Part shown: piece by piece, positions 33,803 to 47,900 of the stretch
Layout: the number at the start of each line of letters is the position of its first letter
Numbering within the stretch: the first letter of the stretch is position 1
Source: Cyprinodon diabolis
Taxonomy: Eukaryota; Chordata; Actinopteri; Cyprinodontiformes; Cyprinodontidae
Length of the DNA stretch: 64,000 nucleotides
Assembly (NCBI GenBank): GCA_030533445.1
Contig: CM060081.1
Location: 39,335,611 to 39,399,610 of the forward strand
Direction of reading: 5' to 3'
Notes under the pieces: generated by a model
The model's input: the letters and a program-made list of their open reading frames with translations, nothing else
Databases searched by the model: none
What the model was told of the DNA's origin: nothing
Made by a program: the position numbers and the translations under genes

Positions 33803-36457
33803 AATGAGCAATATGCCAGAATGTATGAGTGTGTATAAGGAAGAGGCTTTTATTCTGTAGAGTCCTTGTAGTCTTATTTTGAAAGTCTATCATGAATGTG
33901 CATCAAAAGATGGGTCACGCCCAGCAGTGATATAGAATCCATTTCCAAATGTTAAATCACTGGTTTTCCATGTTATTAGGTGAATAGTTGCTGTATTACA
34001 GAGTAAATGGGAGACTTTTATTGTGAAATTTGCTCTGGGTGTGTTTTGAAAAGGTCACTAGAGTCTAATAAAAACAACCTGGAAGAGTTTGGGTCATAAT
34101 GTTGAGCCATTTGCATCAATTAATGCATTAGTATAATCTAGAGGCTTTTATTTTGTAGGGTCCCTGGAGTCTTATTTTGAAAGTCCAACAGAGTTGTGTT
34201 TATAGAAAATGTTCAGACCCGTCAATGATAGTTGATTACTTTCCAATCGTTAAATCACTCTTTTTCCATGTTATTAGGGCAGTAGATGAAGCGGAAATGG
34301 GAGGCTTTTATTTTGAAATTTGCTATAGGGTGTGTTTTAAACAGTCTCCTAGAGTCTATTCTCTAAAACGGGGTTGAGTTTGGGTCATAATGTTGAGCCA
34401 TATAGGGCAATAAATATATGTAAAAAAATATAGAGGCTTTTATTTTGTAGGGTCCCTGGAGTCTTATTTTGAAAGTCTATCAGTGCTGAGTGGCAAGGGA
34501 AGTGTCATGGACAGCAGTCATATAGTATCCATTTCCCAATGTTAAATCAGTCCTTTCACCCTCCATTAGATTAATATGTGCTGTTTAAAACAGCAGAGGT
34601 AAAATCTGTTTGAAGCTTGGTAACCTTGACAACGCTTAACGAGCCTCTCACTGACACAGACAACAGCTGCACTCACTATTGGTTTCTTCTTCCCAGGCTT
34701 TTTTGTATGGGAAGAACGGCACCGAACAAACGACTACTGATCAAAAACCGTATGAGTTATTCAAAAAACATTTTCACCATGAGCATCAGCAATCCTTCGA
34801 CTCCAACTATACCAACTTTGGTGTATGTGTGTCATTCAGAAAAATATTTATGACGAGTTGAAAACACATAGTCTGATTCGTTTCTCTCCCATCTTCAGCT
34901 CAAAAAGAATAGAGAAAGGCTGAAACTCTCATCGACTTTAGGTTGGTCTGGAGGGTTTTTAAGGAAAAGTATTAATCCTACCGTAATTCCGAAGACATTG
35001 TGTGAGTCCAGAGGTTTCAGTCTACAAACTGACCAAAAATGGTGACTGTAGCTCCAAATATGTGGCCGTGAGGGCGAGAATAAGATGTTTGATCTGAAAA
35101 AAATGGCCGCCTCACACTAAGATTTCAGCAGCTGCACTCTAGCAGGCTGCTGCAGAAGCTAACTGTCAGCTAGCTTCCAGGTGCTTACCCTCCGAACAAA
35201 CGACTGCTGAGCAAAAACCGTAAAAGATATCTGAAAAATTCTTTCAGTGAAAGCAACATCTATCCTTTGTCTCAGACTGGGGTAACCTTCATGTCTGTAG
35301 GTCTTTCACAACCCAAAACGAAGCACAAACAAAATGGTTGGCCCACCTGCTCCTCCCTTTCTTTTAACTGCAGGACCTCACTCTCACTCACCTTTTAGCT
35401 GCTAAAGCACCCCTCCGAACAAACGACTGCTGAGTAAAAACCGTAAAAGGTATCTGAAAAATTCTTTTTATCTAAGCGACAGCTATATCTTGTCTTCAAT
35501 TGGAGTAACTTTCATGGCTGTAGATCATCTACAAACTGAATGGGAAGAGAAAGAAAAAGAAAAAACGTTTCATCACACCTAAGCTTCTAATTGAGCTAGC
35601 TGCAGCAGGTCACTGTCACTCAGCTTTCAGGTGCTTAAAATGTCCTCCGAACAAACGACTGCTGAGCAAAAACCGTATGAGTTATTCAAAAAATTTTTTC
35701 ACCGTGAGCGTCAGTCATCCTTCGACTCCAACTATGCCAACTTTGGTGTATGTGTGTCATTCAGAAAAATATTTATGACGAGTTTAAAACACATAGTCTG
35801 ATTCGTTTTTCTCCCCTCTTCTGCTCCAAAACCAATGAAAAACGGCTCTGATTTTCATCGACTTTAGGTCGGTCTGGAGGGTTTTTAAGGAAAAGTATTA
35901 ATCCTACCGTAATTCCGAAGATATTGTGTGGGTCCAGAGATTTCAGTCTACAAACTGACCAAAAATGGTGACTCTAGCTATAAATATGTGGCCGTGAGGG
36001 CGAGTTTAAAATGTTTTTTTGTGTTTAAAAAACGCCTGCCTCACACTCTAGCTTTTCAGTTGCTCCACTCTAGCAGGCTGGATTTTGCTAAAACTTTGTG
36101 GCGCTTGAGGTCTGATTATACAAAAACCGTAGCAGTTATCAACATACCGTCTTCAGTTTTAAATAGACGAAGGATTTATCTACAAACTGAGCTTCAAACT
36201 GTTTTTCTAGGTGAATGTATGCCGACACAGTGAAGTGCTGTTTTTTATGCTTTTTTTTTCCTCTCCCCATTCATTTCCTATGGGATTTTTTTGCGACGTT
36301 TTCGCTAATAATTCGCAAACCTTCGGACTAATGAGAAAGTTTTATACAAGCACACATCACCCCATTGGTCCCGACGCGTGTGCCAACTTTGGGCCCGATC
36401 CGCCAAACCGTGCGGGACTAGTTACGCGCCGAAGTTTTGGGTATACGGGAGAATTAT

Positions 36458-36480
36458 AATAATAATAATAATACGCGGAA
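36458..36480 (+). repeat. Hairpin cassette remnant, monomer 12
   Basis: Only the AAT run and ACGCGGAA remain, fused to CTAGAAAATTTC. The hairpin itself is missing. The same fusion follows two intact units in monomer 16 (around 49349-49357), so the break is inherited. Confidence 0.85.
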
Positions 36481-36743
36481 CTAGAAAATTTCTAAAGAAA
36501 TTTTGAGGGGGGCCACCTACTGCCCGTCTGGGGAACAGGGCCAATACGGCCCTGGCAAGTGATGTCGGGGCTCCCCAGACCAACTGCTTACGCCTTTGAG
36601 GGCTGCTGAGGGAAGGAAAGAGGGCTAGGTCATGGGCAAAGAGAGCTGTGTGCCACTTGTGCTGAAATCTGGGAAATAGACGTGCACAGCGTATGATGCA
36701 AAAGGGTAATATGGGTTGTCCATATTGAACCGCAGTGGGTAAA

Positions 36744-36860
36744 GCTCAGTTGGTGGGCTCCGCCCGCCTGCTAGGAGCCCTTGCAGCGATGAAAAAAATC
36801 ACCAATGGCGGGCTCTGCCCGCCTGCTAAGAGCCATTGCAGTGATGAAATCACCAATGGC
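36744..36860 (+). repeat. 51-bp minisatellite, monomer 12 (alpha-short, 2 hairpins)
   Basis: Two 51-bp units are missing compared with monomer 1, which leaves two hairpins. The array ends with ATCACCAATGGC rather than ATTACAAATGGC. Confidence 0.95.
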
Positions 36861-38422
36861 AATGAGCAATATGCCAGAATGTATGAGTGTGTATAAGGAA
36901 GAGGCTTTTATTCTGTAGAGTCCCTGGAGTCTTATTTTGAAAGTCTATCATGGAAGTGCATCTAAAGATGGGTCATGCCCAGCAGTTATATAGAATCAAT
37001 TTCCAAATGTTAAATCACTGGTTTTCCATGTTATTAGGTGAATAGTTGCTGTATTACAGAGTAAATGGGAGACTTTTATTGTGAAATTTGCTCTGGGTGT
37101 GTTTTGAAAAGGTCACTAGAGTCTAATAAAAACAACCTGGAAGAGTTTGGGTCATAATGTTGAGCCATTTGCATCAATTAATGCATTAGTATAATCTAGA
37201 GGCTTTTATTTTGTAGGGTCGCTGGAGTCTTATTTTGAAAGTCCAACAGAGTTGTGTTTATAGAAAATGTTCAGACCCGTCAATGATAGTTGATTACTTT
37301 CCAATCGTTAAATCACTGTTTTTCCATGTTATTAGGGCAGTAGATGAAGCGGAAATGGGAGGCTTTTATTTTGAAATTTGCTATAGGGTGTGTTTTAAAC
37401 AGTCTCCTAGAGTCTATTCTCTAAAACGGGGTTGAGTTTGGGTCATAATATTGAGCCATATAGGGCAATAAATATATGTAAAAAATATAGAGGCTTTTAT
37501 TTTGTAGGGTCCCTGGAGTCTTATTTTGAAAGTCTATCAGTGCTGAGTGGCAAGGGAAGTGTCATGGACAGCAGTCATATAGTATCCATTTCCCAATGTT
37601 AAATCAGTCCTTTCACCCTCCATTAGATTAATATGTGCTGTTTAAAACAGCAGAGGTAAAATCTGTTTGAAGCTTGGTAACCTTGACAACGCTTAACGAG
37701 CCTCTCACTGACACAGACAACAGCTGCACTCACTATTGGTTTCTTCTTCCCAGGCTTTTTTGTATGGGAAGAACGGCAACGAAAACAAACGACTACTGAT
37801 CAAAAACCGTATGAGTTATTCAAAAAACATTTTCACCATGAGCATCAGCAATCCTTCGACTCCAAGTATACCAACTTTGGTGTATGTGTGTCATTCAGAA
37901 CAATATTTATGACGACTTGAAAACACATAGTCTGATTCGTTTCTCTCCCATCTTCAGCTCAAAAAGAATGGAGAAAGGCTGAAACTCATCGACTTTAGGT
38001 TGGTCTGGAGGGTTTTTAAGGAAAAGTATTAATCCTACCGTGATTCCGAAGACATTGTGTGAGTCCAGAGGTTTCAGTCTACAAACTGGCCAAAAATGGT
38101 GACTGTAGCTCCAAATATGTGGCCGTGAGGGCGAGAATAAGATGTTTGATCTTAAAAAAATGGCCGCCTCACACTAAGATTTCAGCAGCTGCACTCTAGC
38201 AGGCTGCTGCAGAAGCTAACTGTCAGCTAGCTTCCAGGTGCTTACCCTCCGAACAAACGACTGCTGAGCAAAAACCGTAAAAGATATCTGAAAAATTCTT
38301 TCAGTGAAAGCAACATCTATCCTTTGTCTCAGACTGGGGTAACCTTCATGTCTGTAGGTCTTTCACAACCCAAAACGAAGCACAAACAAAATGGTTGGCC
38401 CACCTGCTCCTCCCTTTCTTTT

Positions 38423-41400
38423 AACTGCAGGACCTCACTCTCACTCACCTCTTAGCTGCTAAAGCACCCCTCCGAACAAACGACTGCTGAGTAAAAACCG
38501 TAAAAGGTGTCTGAAAAATTCTTTTTATCTAAGCGACAGCTATATCTTGTCTTCAATTGGAGTAACTTTCATGGCTGTAGGTCATCTACAAACTGAATGG
38601 GAAGAGAAAGAAAAAGAAAAAACGTTTCATCACACCTAAGCTTCTAATTGAGCTAGCTGCAGCAGGTCACTGTCACTCAGCTTTCAGGTGCTTAAAATGT
38701 CCTCCGAACAAACGACTGCTGAGCAAAAACCGTATGAGTTATTCAAAAAATTTTTTCACCGTGAGCGTCAGTCATCCTTCGACTCCAACTATGCCAACTT
38801 TGGTGTATGTGTGTCATTCAGAAAAATATTTATGACGAGTTTAAAACACATAGTCGGATTCGTTTTTCTCCCCTCTTCTGCTCCAAAACCAATGAAAAAC
38901 GGCTCTGATTTTCATCGACTTTAGGTCGGTCTGGAGGGTTTTTAAGGAAAAGTATTAATCCTACCGTAATTCCGAAGATATTGTGTGGGTCCAGAGATTT
39001 CAGTCTACAAACTGACCAAAAATGGTGACTCTAGCTATAAATATGTGGCCGTGAGGGCGAGTTTAAAATGTTATTTTGTGTTTAAAAAACGCCTGCCTCA
39101 CACTCTAGCTTTTCAGTTGCTCCACTCTAGCAGGCTGGATTTTGCTAAAACTTTGTGGCGCTTGAGGTCTGATTATACAAAAACCGTAGCAGTTATCAAC
39201 ATACCGTCTTCAGTTTTAAATAGAGGAAGGATTTATCTACAAACTGAGCTTCAAACTGTTTTTCTAGGTGAATGTATGCCGACACAGTGAAGTGCTGTTT
39301 TTTATGCTTTTTTTTACCTCTTCCCATTCATTTCCTATGGGATTTTTTTGCGACGTTTTCGCTAATAATTCGCAAACCTTCGGACTAATGAGAAAGTTTT
39401 ATACAAGCACACATCACCCCATTGGTCCCAACGCGTGTGCCAACTTTGGGCCCGATCCGCCAAACCGTGCGGGACTAGTTACGTGCCGAAGTTTTGGGTA
39501 TACGGGAGAATTATAATAATAACTAGAAAATTTCTAAAGAAATTTTGAGGGGGGCCACCTACTGCCCGTCTGGGGAACAGGGCCAATACGGCCCTGGCAA
39601 GTGACGTCGGGGCTCCCCAGACCAACTGCTTACGCCTTTGAGGGCTGCTGAGGGAAGGAAAGAGGGCTAGGTCATGGGCAAAGAGAGCTGTGTGCCACTT
39701 GTGCTGAAATCTGGGAAATAGACGTGCACAGCGTATGATGCAAAAGGGTAATATGGGTTGTCCATATTGAACCGCAGTGGGTAAAGCTCAGTTGGTGGGC
39801 TCCGCCCGCCTGCTAGGAGCCCTTGCAGCGATGAAAAAAATCACCAATGGCGGGCTCTGCCCGCCTGCTAAGAGCCATTGCAGTGATGAAATCACCAATG
39901 GCGGGCTCCGCCCGCCTTCTAAGAGCCATTGCAGTGATGAAATCACCAATGGCGGGCTCCGCCCGCCTTCTAAGAGCCATTGCAGTGATGAAATTACAAA
40001 TGGCAATGAGCAATATGCCAGAATGTATGAGTGTGTATAAGGAAGAGGCTTTTATTCTGTAGAGTCCCTGGAGTCTTATTTTGAAAGTCTATCATGGAAG
40101 TGCATCTAAAGATGGGTCATGCCCAGCAGTTATATAGAATCAATTTCCAAATGTTAAATCACTGGTTTTCCATGTTATTAGGTGAATAGTTGCTGTATTA
40201 CAGAGTAAATGGGAGACTTTTATTGTGAAATTTGCTCTGGGTGTGTTTTGAAAAGGTCACTAGAGTCTAATAAAAACAACCTGGAAGAGTTTGGGTCATA
40301 ATGTTGAGCCATTTGCATCAATTAATGCATTAGTATAATCTAGAGGCTTTTATTTTGTAGGGTCGCTGGAGTCTTATTTTGAAAGTCCAACAGAGTTGTG
40401 TTTATAGAAAATGTTCAGACCCGTCAATGATAGTTGATTACTTTCCAATCGTTAAATCACTCTTTTTCCATGTTATTAGGGCAGTAGATGAAGCGGAAAT
40501 GGGAGGCTTTTATTTTGAAATTTGCTATAGGGTGTGTTTTAAACAGTCTCCTAGAGTCTATTCTCTAAAACGGGGTTGAGTTTGGGTCATAATGTTGAGC
40601 CATATAGGGCAATAAATATATGTAAAAAATATAAAGGCTTTTATTTTGTAGGGTCCCTGGAGTCTTATTTTGAAAGTCTATCAGTGCTGAGTGGCAAGGG
40701 AAGTGTCATGGACAGCAGTCATATAGTATCCATTTCCCAATGTTAAATCAGTCCTTTCACCCTCCATTAGATTAATATGTGCTGTTTAAAACAGCAGAGG
40801 TAAAATCTGTTTGAAGCTTGGTAACCTTGACAACGCTTAACGAGCCTCTCACTGACACAGACAACAGCTGCACTCACTATTGGTTTCTTCTTCCCAGGCT
40901 TTTTTGTATGGGAAGAACGGCACCGAACAAACGACTATTGATCAAAAACCATATGAGTTATTCAAAAAACATTTTCACCATGAGCATCAGCAATCCTTCG
41001 ACTCCAACTATACCAACTTTGGTGTATGTGTGTCATTCAGAACAATATTTATGACGACTTGAAAACACATAGTCTGATTCGTTTTTCTCCCATCTTCAGC
41101 TCAAAAAGAATGGAGAAAGGCTGAAACTCATCGACTTTAGGTTGGTCTGGAGGGTTTTTAAGGAAAAGTATTAATCCTACCGTAATTCCGAAGACATTGT
41201 GTGAGTCCAGAGGTTTCAGTCTACAAACTGACCAAAAATGGTGACTGTAGCTCCAAATATGTGGCCGTGAGGGCGAGAATAAGATGTTTGATCTTAAAAA
41301 AATGGCCGCCTCACACTAAGATTTCAGCAGCTGCACTCTAGCAGGCTGCTGCAGAAGCTAACTGTCAGCTAGCTTCCAGGTGCTTACCCTCCGAACAAAC

Positions 41401-41564
41401 GACTGCTGAGCAAAAACCGTAAAAGATATCTGAAAAATTCTTTCAGTGAAAGCAACATCTATCCTTTGTCTCAGACTGGGGTAACCTTCATGTCTGTAGG
41501 TCTTTCACAACCCAAAACGAAGCACAAACAAAATGGTTGGCCCACCTGCTCCTCCCTTTGTTTG
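38423..41564 (+). repeat. Macrosatellite monomer 13 (left d, middle alpha), 3142 bp
   Basis: Left type d is marked by CACCTCTTAGC, AAAGGTGTCTG, ATGTTATTTTG, AATAGAGGAAGG, TTTTACCTCTTCCC, CCCAACGCG and ACGTGCCG. It also has CGGATTCG. It shares this left part with monomer 17, but its middle is alpha whereas that of 17 is beta, so a switch occurs around the AAT run near 39516. It has no 66-bp unit. Confidence 0.97.
39786..40004 (+). repeat. 51-bp minisatellite, monomer 13 (alpha, 4 hairpins)
   Basis: Same layout as in monomer 1. Confidence 0.95.
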
Positions 41565-42654
41565 AACTGCAGGACCTCACTCTCACTCACCTTTTAGCTG
41601 CTAAAGCACCCCTCCGAACAAACGACTGCTGAGTAAAAACCGTAAAAGGTATCTGAAAAATTCTTTTTATCTAAGCGACAGCTATATCTTGTCTTCAATT
41701 GGAGTAACTTTCATGGCTGTAGGTCATCTACAAACTGAATGGGAAGAGAAAGAAAAAGAAAAAACGTTTCATCACACCTAAGCTTCTAATTGAGCTAGCT
41801 GCAGCAGGTCACTGTCACTCAGCTTTCAGGTGCTTAAAATGTCCTCCGAACAAACGACTGCTGAGCAAAAACCGTATGAGTTATTCAAAAAAATGTTTCA
41901 CCGTGAGCGTCAGTCATCCTTCGACTCCAACTATGCCAACTTTGGTGTATGTGTGTCATTCAGAAAAATATTTATGACGAGTTTAAAACACATAGTCTGA
42001 TTCGTTTTTCTCCCCTCTTCTGCTCCAAAACCAATGAAAAACGGCTCTGATTTTCATCGACTTTAGGTCGGTCTGGAGGGTTTTTAAGGAAAAGTATTAA
42101 TCCTACCGTAATTCCGAAGATATTGTGTGGGTCCAGAGATTTCAGTCTACAAACTGACCAAAAATGGTGACTCTAGCTATAAATATGTGGCCGTGAGGGC
42201 GAGTTTAAAATGTTTTTTTGTGTTTAAAAAACGCCTGCCTCACACTCTAGCTTTTCAGTTGCTCCACTCTAGCAGGCTGGATTTTGCTAAAACTTTGTGG
42301 GGCTTGAGGTCTGATTATACAAAAACCATAGCAGTTATCAACATACCGTCTTCAGTTTTAAATAGACGAAGGATTTATCTACAAACTGAGCTTTAAACTG
42401 TTTTTCTAGGTGAATGTATGCCGACACAGTGAAGCGCTGTTTTTTATGCTTTTTTTTCCCTCTCCCCATTCATTTCCTATGGGATTTTTTTGCGACGTTT
42501 TCGCTAATAATTCGCAAACCTTCGGACTAATGAGAAAGTTTTATACAAGCACGCATCGCACCATTGGTCCCGACGCGTGTGCCAACTTTGGGCCCGATCC
42601 GCCAAACCGTGCGGGACTAGTTACGTGCCGAAGTTTTGGGTATACGGGAGAATT

Positions 42655-42855
42655 ATAATAATAATAATAATACGCGGAATAAATATGTGCAATAGTAGTA
42701 GGTGGGCCATGCCTTCGGCATGTGGCCCCCCAATAATAATACGCGGAATAAATATGTGCAATAGTAGTAGGTGGGCCATGCCTTCGGCATGTGGCCCCCC
42801 AATAAATATGTGCAATAGTAGTAGGTGGGCCATGCCTTCGGCATGTGGCCCCCCA
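42655..42855 (+). repeat. 66-bp hairpin cassette, monomer 14, three hairpins, last unit shortened
   Basis: Three hairpins are present. The spacer before the second is three bases longer (an extra AAT), and the spacer before the third lacks the TAATACGCGGA part. The array is therefore 201 bp rather than 210. The same shortened third unit occurs in monomer 18. Confidence 0.93.
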
Positions 42856-43119
42856 ACTAGAAAATTTCTAAAGAAATTTTGAGGGGGGCCACCTACTGCC
42901 CGTCTGGGGAACCGGGCCAATACGGCCCTGGCAAGTGACGTCGGGGCTCCCCAGACCAACTGCTTACGCCTTTGAGGGCTGCTGAGGGAAGGAAAGAGGG
43001 CAAGTTCATGGGCAAAGAGAGCTGTGTGCCACTTGTGCTGAAATCTGGGAAATAGACGTGCACAGCGTATGATGCACAAGGGTAATATGGGTTGTCCATA
43101 TTGAAACACAGTGGGTAAA

Positions 43120-43365
43120 GCCCAGTTGGCGGGCTTTGCCCGCCTGCTGGGAGCCATCTCAGTGAAGAAAAAAATCACCAATGGCGGGCTCTGCCCGCCT
43201 TCTAAGAGCCATTGCAGTGATGAAATCACCAATGGCGGGCTCCGCCCGCCTGCTAAGAGCCATTGCAGTGATGTAATCACCTTTGGCGGGCTCCGCCCGC
43301 CTGTTACCATTGGCGGGCTCCGCCCGCCTTCTAAGAGCCATTGCAGTGATGAAATCACCAATGGC
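43120..43365 (+). repeat. 51-bp minisatellite, monomer 14 (beta-long, 5 hairpins)
   Basis: Beta-long layout with GGGCTTTGCCC in the first hairpin and CTGCTGGGAGCC after it, shared with monomers 18 and 20. Confidence 0.95.
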
Positions 43366-44928
43366 AATGAGCAATATGCCAGAATGTATGAGTGTGTATA
43401 AGGAAGAGGCTTTTATTCTGTAGAGTCCTTGTAGTCTTATTTTGAAAGTCTATCATGAATGTGCATCAAAAGATGGGTCACGCCCAGCAGTGATATAGAA
43501 TCCATTTCCAAATGTTAAATCACTGGTTTTCCATGTTATTAGGTGAATAGTTGCTGTATTACAGAGTAAATGGGAGACTTTTATTGTGAAATTTGCTCTG
43601 GGGTGTGTTTTGAAAAGGTCACTAGAGTCTAATAAAAACAACCTGGAAGAGTTTGGGTCATAATGTTGAGCCATTTGCATCAATTAATGTATTAGTATAA
43701 TCTAGAGGCTTTTATTTTGTAGGGTCCCTGGAGTCTTATTTTGAAAGTCCAACAGAGTTGTGTTTATAGAAAATGTTCAGACCCGTCAATGATAGTTGAT
43801 TACTTTCCAATCGTTAAATCACTCTTTTTCCATGTTATTAGGGCAGTAGATGAAGCGGAAATGGGAGGCTTTTATTTTGAAATTTGCTATAGGGTGTGTT
43901 TTAAACAGTCTCCTAGAGTCTATTCTCTAAAACGGGGTTGAGTTTGGGTCATAATGTTGAGCCATATAGGGCAATAAATATATGTAAAAAATATAGAGGC
44001 TTTTATTTTGTAGGGTCCCTGGAGTCTTATTTTGAAAGTCTATCAGTGCTGAGTGGCAAGGGAAGTGTCATGGACAGCAGTCATATAGTATCCATTTCCC
44101 AATGTTAAATCAGTCCTTTCACCCTCCATTAGATTAATATGTGCTGTTTAAAACAGCAGAGGTAAAATCTGTTTGAAGCTTGGTAACCTTGACAACGCTT
44201 AACGAGCCTCTCACTGACACAGACAACAGCTGCACTCACTATTGGTTTCTTCTTCCCAGGCTTTTTTGTATGGGAAGAACGGCACCGAACAAACGACTAC
44301 TGATCAAAAACCGTATGAGTTATTCAAAAAACATTTTCACCATGAGCATCAGCAATCCTTCGACTCCAACTATACCAACTTTGGTGTATGTGTGTCATTC
44401 AGAAAAATATTTATGACGAGTTGAAAACACATAGTCTGATTCGTTTCTCTCCCATCTTCAGCTCAAAAAGAATAGAGAAAGGCTGAAACTCTCATCGACT
44501 TTAGGTTGGTCTGGAGGGTTTTTAAGGAAAAGTATTAATCCTACCGTAATTCCGAAGACATTGTGTGAGTCCAGAGGTTTCAGTCTACAAACTGACCAAA
44601 AATGGTGACTGTAGCTCCAAATATGTGGCCGTGAGGGCGAGAATAAGATGTTTGATCTTAAAAAAATGGCCGCCTCACACTAAGATTTCAGCAGCTGCAC
44701 TCTAGCAGGCTGCTGCAGAAGCTAACTGTCAGCTAGCTTCCAGGTGCTTACCCTCCGAACAAACGACTGCTGAGCAAAAACCGTAAAAGATATCTGAAAA
44801 ATTCTTTCAGTGAAAGCAACATCTATCCTTTGTCTCAGACTGGGGTAACCTTCATGTCTGTAGGTCTTTCACAACCCAAAACGAAGCACAAACAAAATGG
44901 TTGGCCCACCTGCTCCTCCCTTTGTTTG

Positions 44929-47900
44929 AACTGCAGGACCTCACTCTCACTCACCTTTTAGCTGCTAAAGCACCCCTCCGAACAAACGACTGCTGAGTAA
45001 AAACCGTAAAAGGTATCTGAAAAATTCTTTTTATCTAAGCGACAGCTATATCTTGTCTTCAATTGGAGTAACTTTCATGGCTGTAGGTCATCTACAAACT
45101 GAATGGGAAGAGAAAGAAAAAGAAAAAACGTTTCATCACACCTAAGCTTCTAATTGAGCTAGCTGCAGCAGGTCACTGTCACTCAGCTTTCAGGTGCTTA
45201 AAATGTCCTCCGAACAAACGACTGCTGAGCAAAAACCGTATGAGTTATTCAAAAAAATTTTTCACCGTGAGCGTCAGTCATCCTTCGACTCCAACTATGC
45301 CAACTTTGGTGTATGTGTGTCATTCAGAAAAATATTTATGACGAGTTTAAAACACATAGTCTGATTCGTTTTTCTCCCCTCTTCTGCTCCAAAACCAATG
45401 AAAAACGGCTCTGATTTTCATCGACTTTAGGTCGGTCTGGAGGGTTTTTAAGGAAAAGTATTAATCCTACCGTAATTCCGAAGATATTGTGTGGGTCCAG
45501 AGATTTCAGTCTACAAACTGACCAAAAATGGTGACTCTAGCTATAAATATGTGGCCGTGAGGGCGAGTTTAAAATGTTTTTTTGTGTTTAAAAAACGCCT
45601 GCCTCACACTCTAGCTTTTCAGTTGCTCCACTCTAGCAGGCTGGATTTTGCTAAAACTTTGTGGCGCTTGAGGTCTGATTATACAAAAACCGTAGCAGTT
45701 ATCAACATACCGTCTTCAGTTTTAAATAGACGAAGGATTTATCTACAAACTGAGCTTCAAACTGTTTTTCTAGGTGAATGTATGCCGACACAGTGAAGTG
45801 CTGTTTTTTATGCTTTTTTTTACCTCTTCCCATTCATTTCCTATGGGATTTTTTTGCGACGTTTTCGCTAATAATTCGCAAACCTTCGGACTAATGAGAA
45901 AGTTTTATACAAGCACACATCACCCCATTGGTCCCAACGCGTGTGCCAACTTTGGGCCCGATCCGCCAAACCGTGCGGGACTAGTTACGCGCCGAAGTTT
46001 TGGGTATACGGGAGAATTATAATAATAACTAGAAAATTTCTAAAGAAATTTTGAGGGGGGCCACCTACTGCCCGTCTGGGGAACCGGGCCAATACGGCCC
46101 TGGCAAGTGACGTCGGGGCTCCCCAGACCAACTGCTTACGCCTTTGAGGGCTGCTGAGGGAAGGAAAGAGGGCAAGTTCATGGGCAAAGAGAGCTGTGTG
46201 CCACTTGTGCTGAAATCTGGGAAATAGACGTGCACAGCGTATGATGCACAAGGGTAATATGGGTTGTCCATATTGAAACACAGTGGGTAAAGCCCAGTTG
46301 GCGGGCTTCGCCCGCCTGCTAGGAGCCATCTCAGTGAAGAAAAAAATCACCAATGGCGGGCTCTGCCCGCCTTCTAAGAGCCATTGCAGTGATGAAATCA
46401 CCAATGGCGGGCTCCGCCCGCCTGCTAAGAGCCATTGCAGTGATGTAATCACCTTTGGCGGGCTCCGCCCGCCTGTTACCATTGGCGGGCTCCGCCCGCC
46501 TTCTAAGAGCCATTGCAGTGATGAAATCACCAATGGCAATGAGCAATATGCCAGAATGTATGAGTGTGTATAAGGAAGAGGCTTTTATTCTGTAGAGTCC
46601 TTGTAGTCTTATTTTGAAAGTCTATCATGAATGTGCATCAAAAGATGGGTCACGCCCAGCAGTGATATAGAATCCATTTCCAAATGTTAAATCACTGGTT
46701 TTCCATGTTATTAGGTGAATAGTTGCTGTATTACAGAGTAAATGGGAGACTTTTATTGTGAAATTTGCTCTGGGTGTGTTTTGAAAAGGTCACTAGAGTC
46801 TAATAAAAACAACCTGGAAGAGTTTGGGTCATAATGTTGAGCCATTTGCATCAATTAATGCATTAGTATAATCTAGAGGCTTTTATTTTGTAGGGTCCCT
46901 GGAGTCTTATTTTGAAAGTCCAACAGAGTTGTGTTTATAGAAAATGTTCAGACCCGTCAATGATAGTTGATTACTTTCCAATCGTTAAATCACTCTTTTT
47001 CCATGTTATTAGGGCAGTAGATGAAGCGGAAATGGGAGGCTTTTATTTTGAAATTTGCTATAGGGTGTGTTTTAAACAGTCTCCTAGAGTCTATTCTCTA
47101 AAACGGGGTTGAGTTTGGGTCATAATGTTGAGCCATATAGGGCAATAAATATATGTAAAAAAATATAGAGGCTTTTATTTTGTAGGGTCCCTGGAGTCTT
47201 ATTTTGAAAGTCTATCAGTGCTGAGTGGCAAGGGAAGTGTCATGGACAGCAGTCATATAGTATCCATTTCCCAATGTTAAATCAGTCCTTTCACCCTCCA
47301 TTAGATTAATATGTGCTGTTTAAAACAGCAGAGGTAAAATCTGTTTGAAGCTTGGTAACCTTGACAACGCTTAACGAGCCTCTCACTGACACAGACAACA
47401 GCTGCACTCACTATTGGTTTCTTCTTCCCAGGCTTTTTTGTATGGGAAGAACGGCACCGAACAAACGACTACTGATCAAAAACCGTATGAGTTATTCAAA
47501 AAACATTTTCACCATGAGCATCAGCAATCCTTCGACTCCAACTATACCAACTTTGGTGTATGTGTGTCATTCAGAAAAATATTTATGACGAGTTGAAAAC
47601 ACATAGTCTGATTCGTTTCTCTCCCATCTTCAGCTCAAAAAGAATAGAGAAAGGCTGAAACTCTCATCGACTTTAGGTTGGTCTGGAGGGTTTTTAAGGA
47701 AAAGTATTAATCCTACCGTAATTCCGAAGACATTGTGTGAGTCCAGAGGTTTCAGTCTACAAACTGACCAAAAATGGTGACTGTAGCTCCAAATATGTGG
47801 CCGTGAGGGCGAGAATAAGATGTTTGATCTGAAAAAAATGGCCGCCTCACACTAAGATTTCAGCAGCTGCACTCTAGCAGGCTGCTGCAGAAGCTAACTG

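Larger units (their letters stand above)
31930..35365 (+). repeat. Macrosatellite monomer 11 (left a, middle beta-long), 3436 bp
   Basis: This is the second longest monomer because it has four 66-bp hairpin units (33020-33292). The left part has the CGGATTCG variant, as in monomer 1. The right end has the extra A before ATATAGAGG and TTGATCTGAAAAAAATGG, shared with monomers 2, 7 and 15. It starts the four-monomer pattern of the right half. Confidence 0.97.
35366..38422 (+). repeat. Macrosatellite monomer 12 (left a, middle alpha-short), 3057 bp
   Basis: This is the shortest monomer. The 66-bp cassette is reduced to a remnant (AAT run plus ACGCGGAA, 36458-36480) without its hairpin. The 51-bp array has only two hairpins. 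Variants shared only with monomer 16 are TGATGTCGG, CACTGTTTTT, CATAATATTGAG, GGCAACGAAAAC, CCAAGTATACC, CCGTGATTCC and AACTGGCCAAA. These show that 12 and 16 derive from one recent duplication. Confidence 0.97.
41565..44928 (+). repeat. Macrosatellite monomer 14 (left b, middle beta-long), 3364 bp
   Basis: It has three hairpin units (42655-42855), the third lacking the TAATACGCGGA portion, unlike those of monomers 2 and 7. The first hairpin of the 51-bp array reads GGGCTTTGCCC and is followed by CTGCTGGGAGCC, shared with monomers 18 and 20. A private change TTGTGGGGCTTG lies near 42296. AATGTATTAG and CTGGGGTGTG also link it to monomers 18 and 20. Confidence 0.97.
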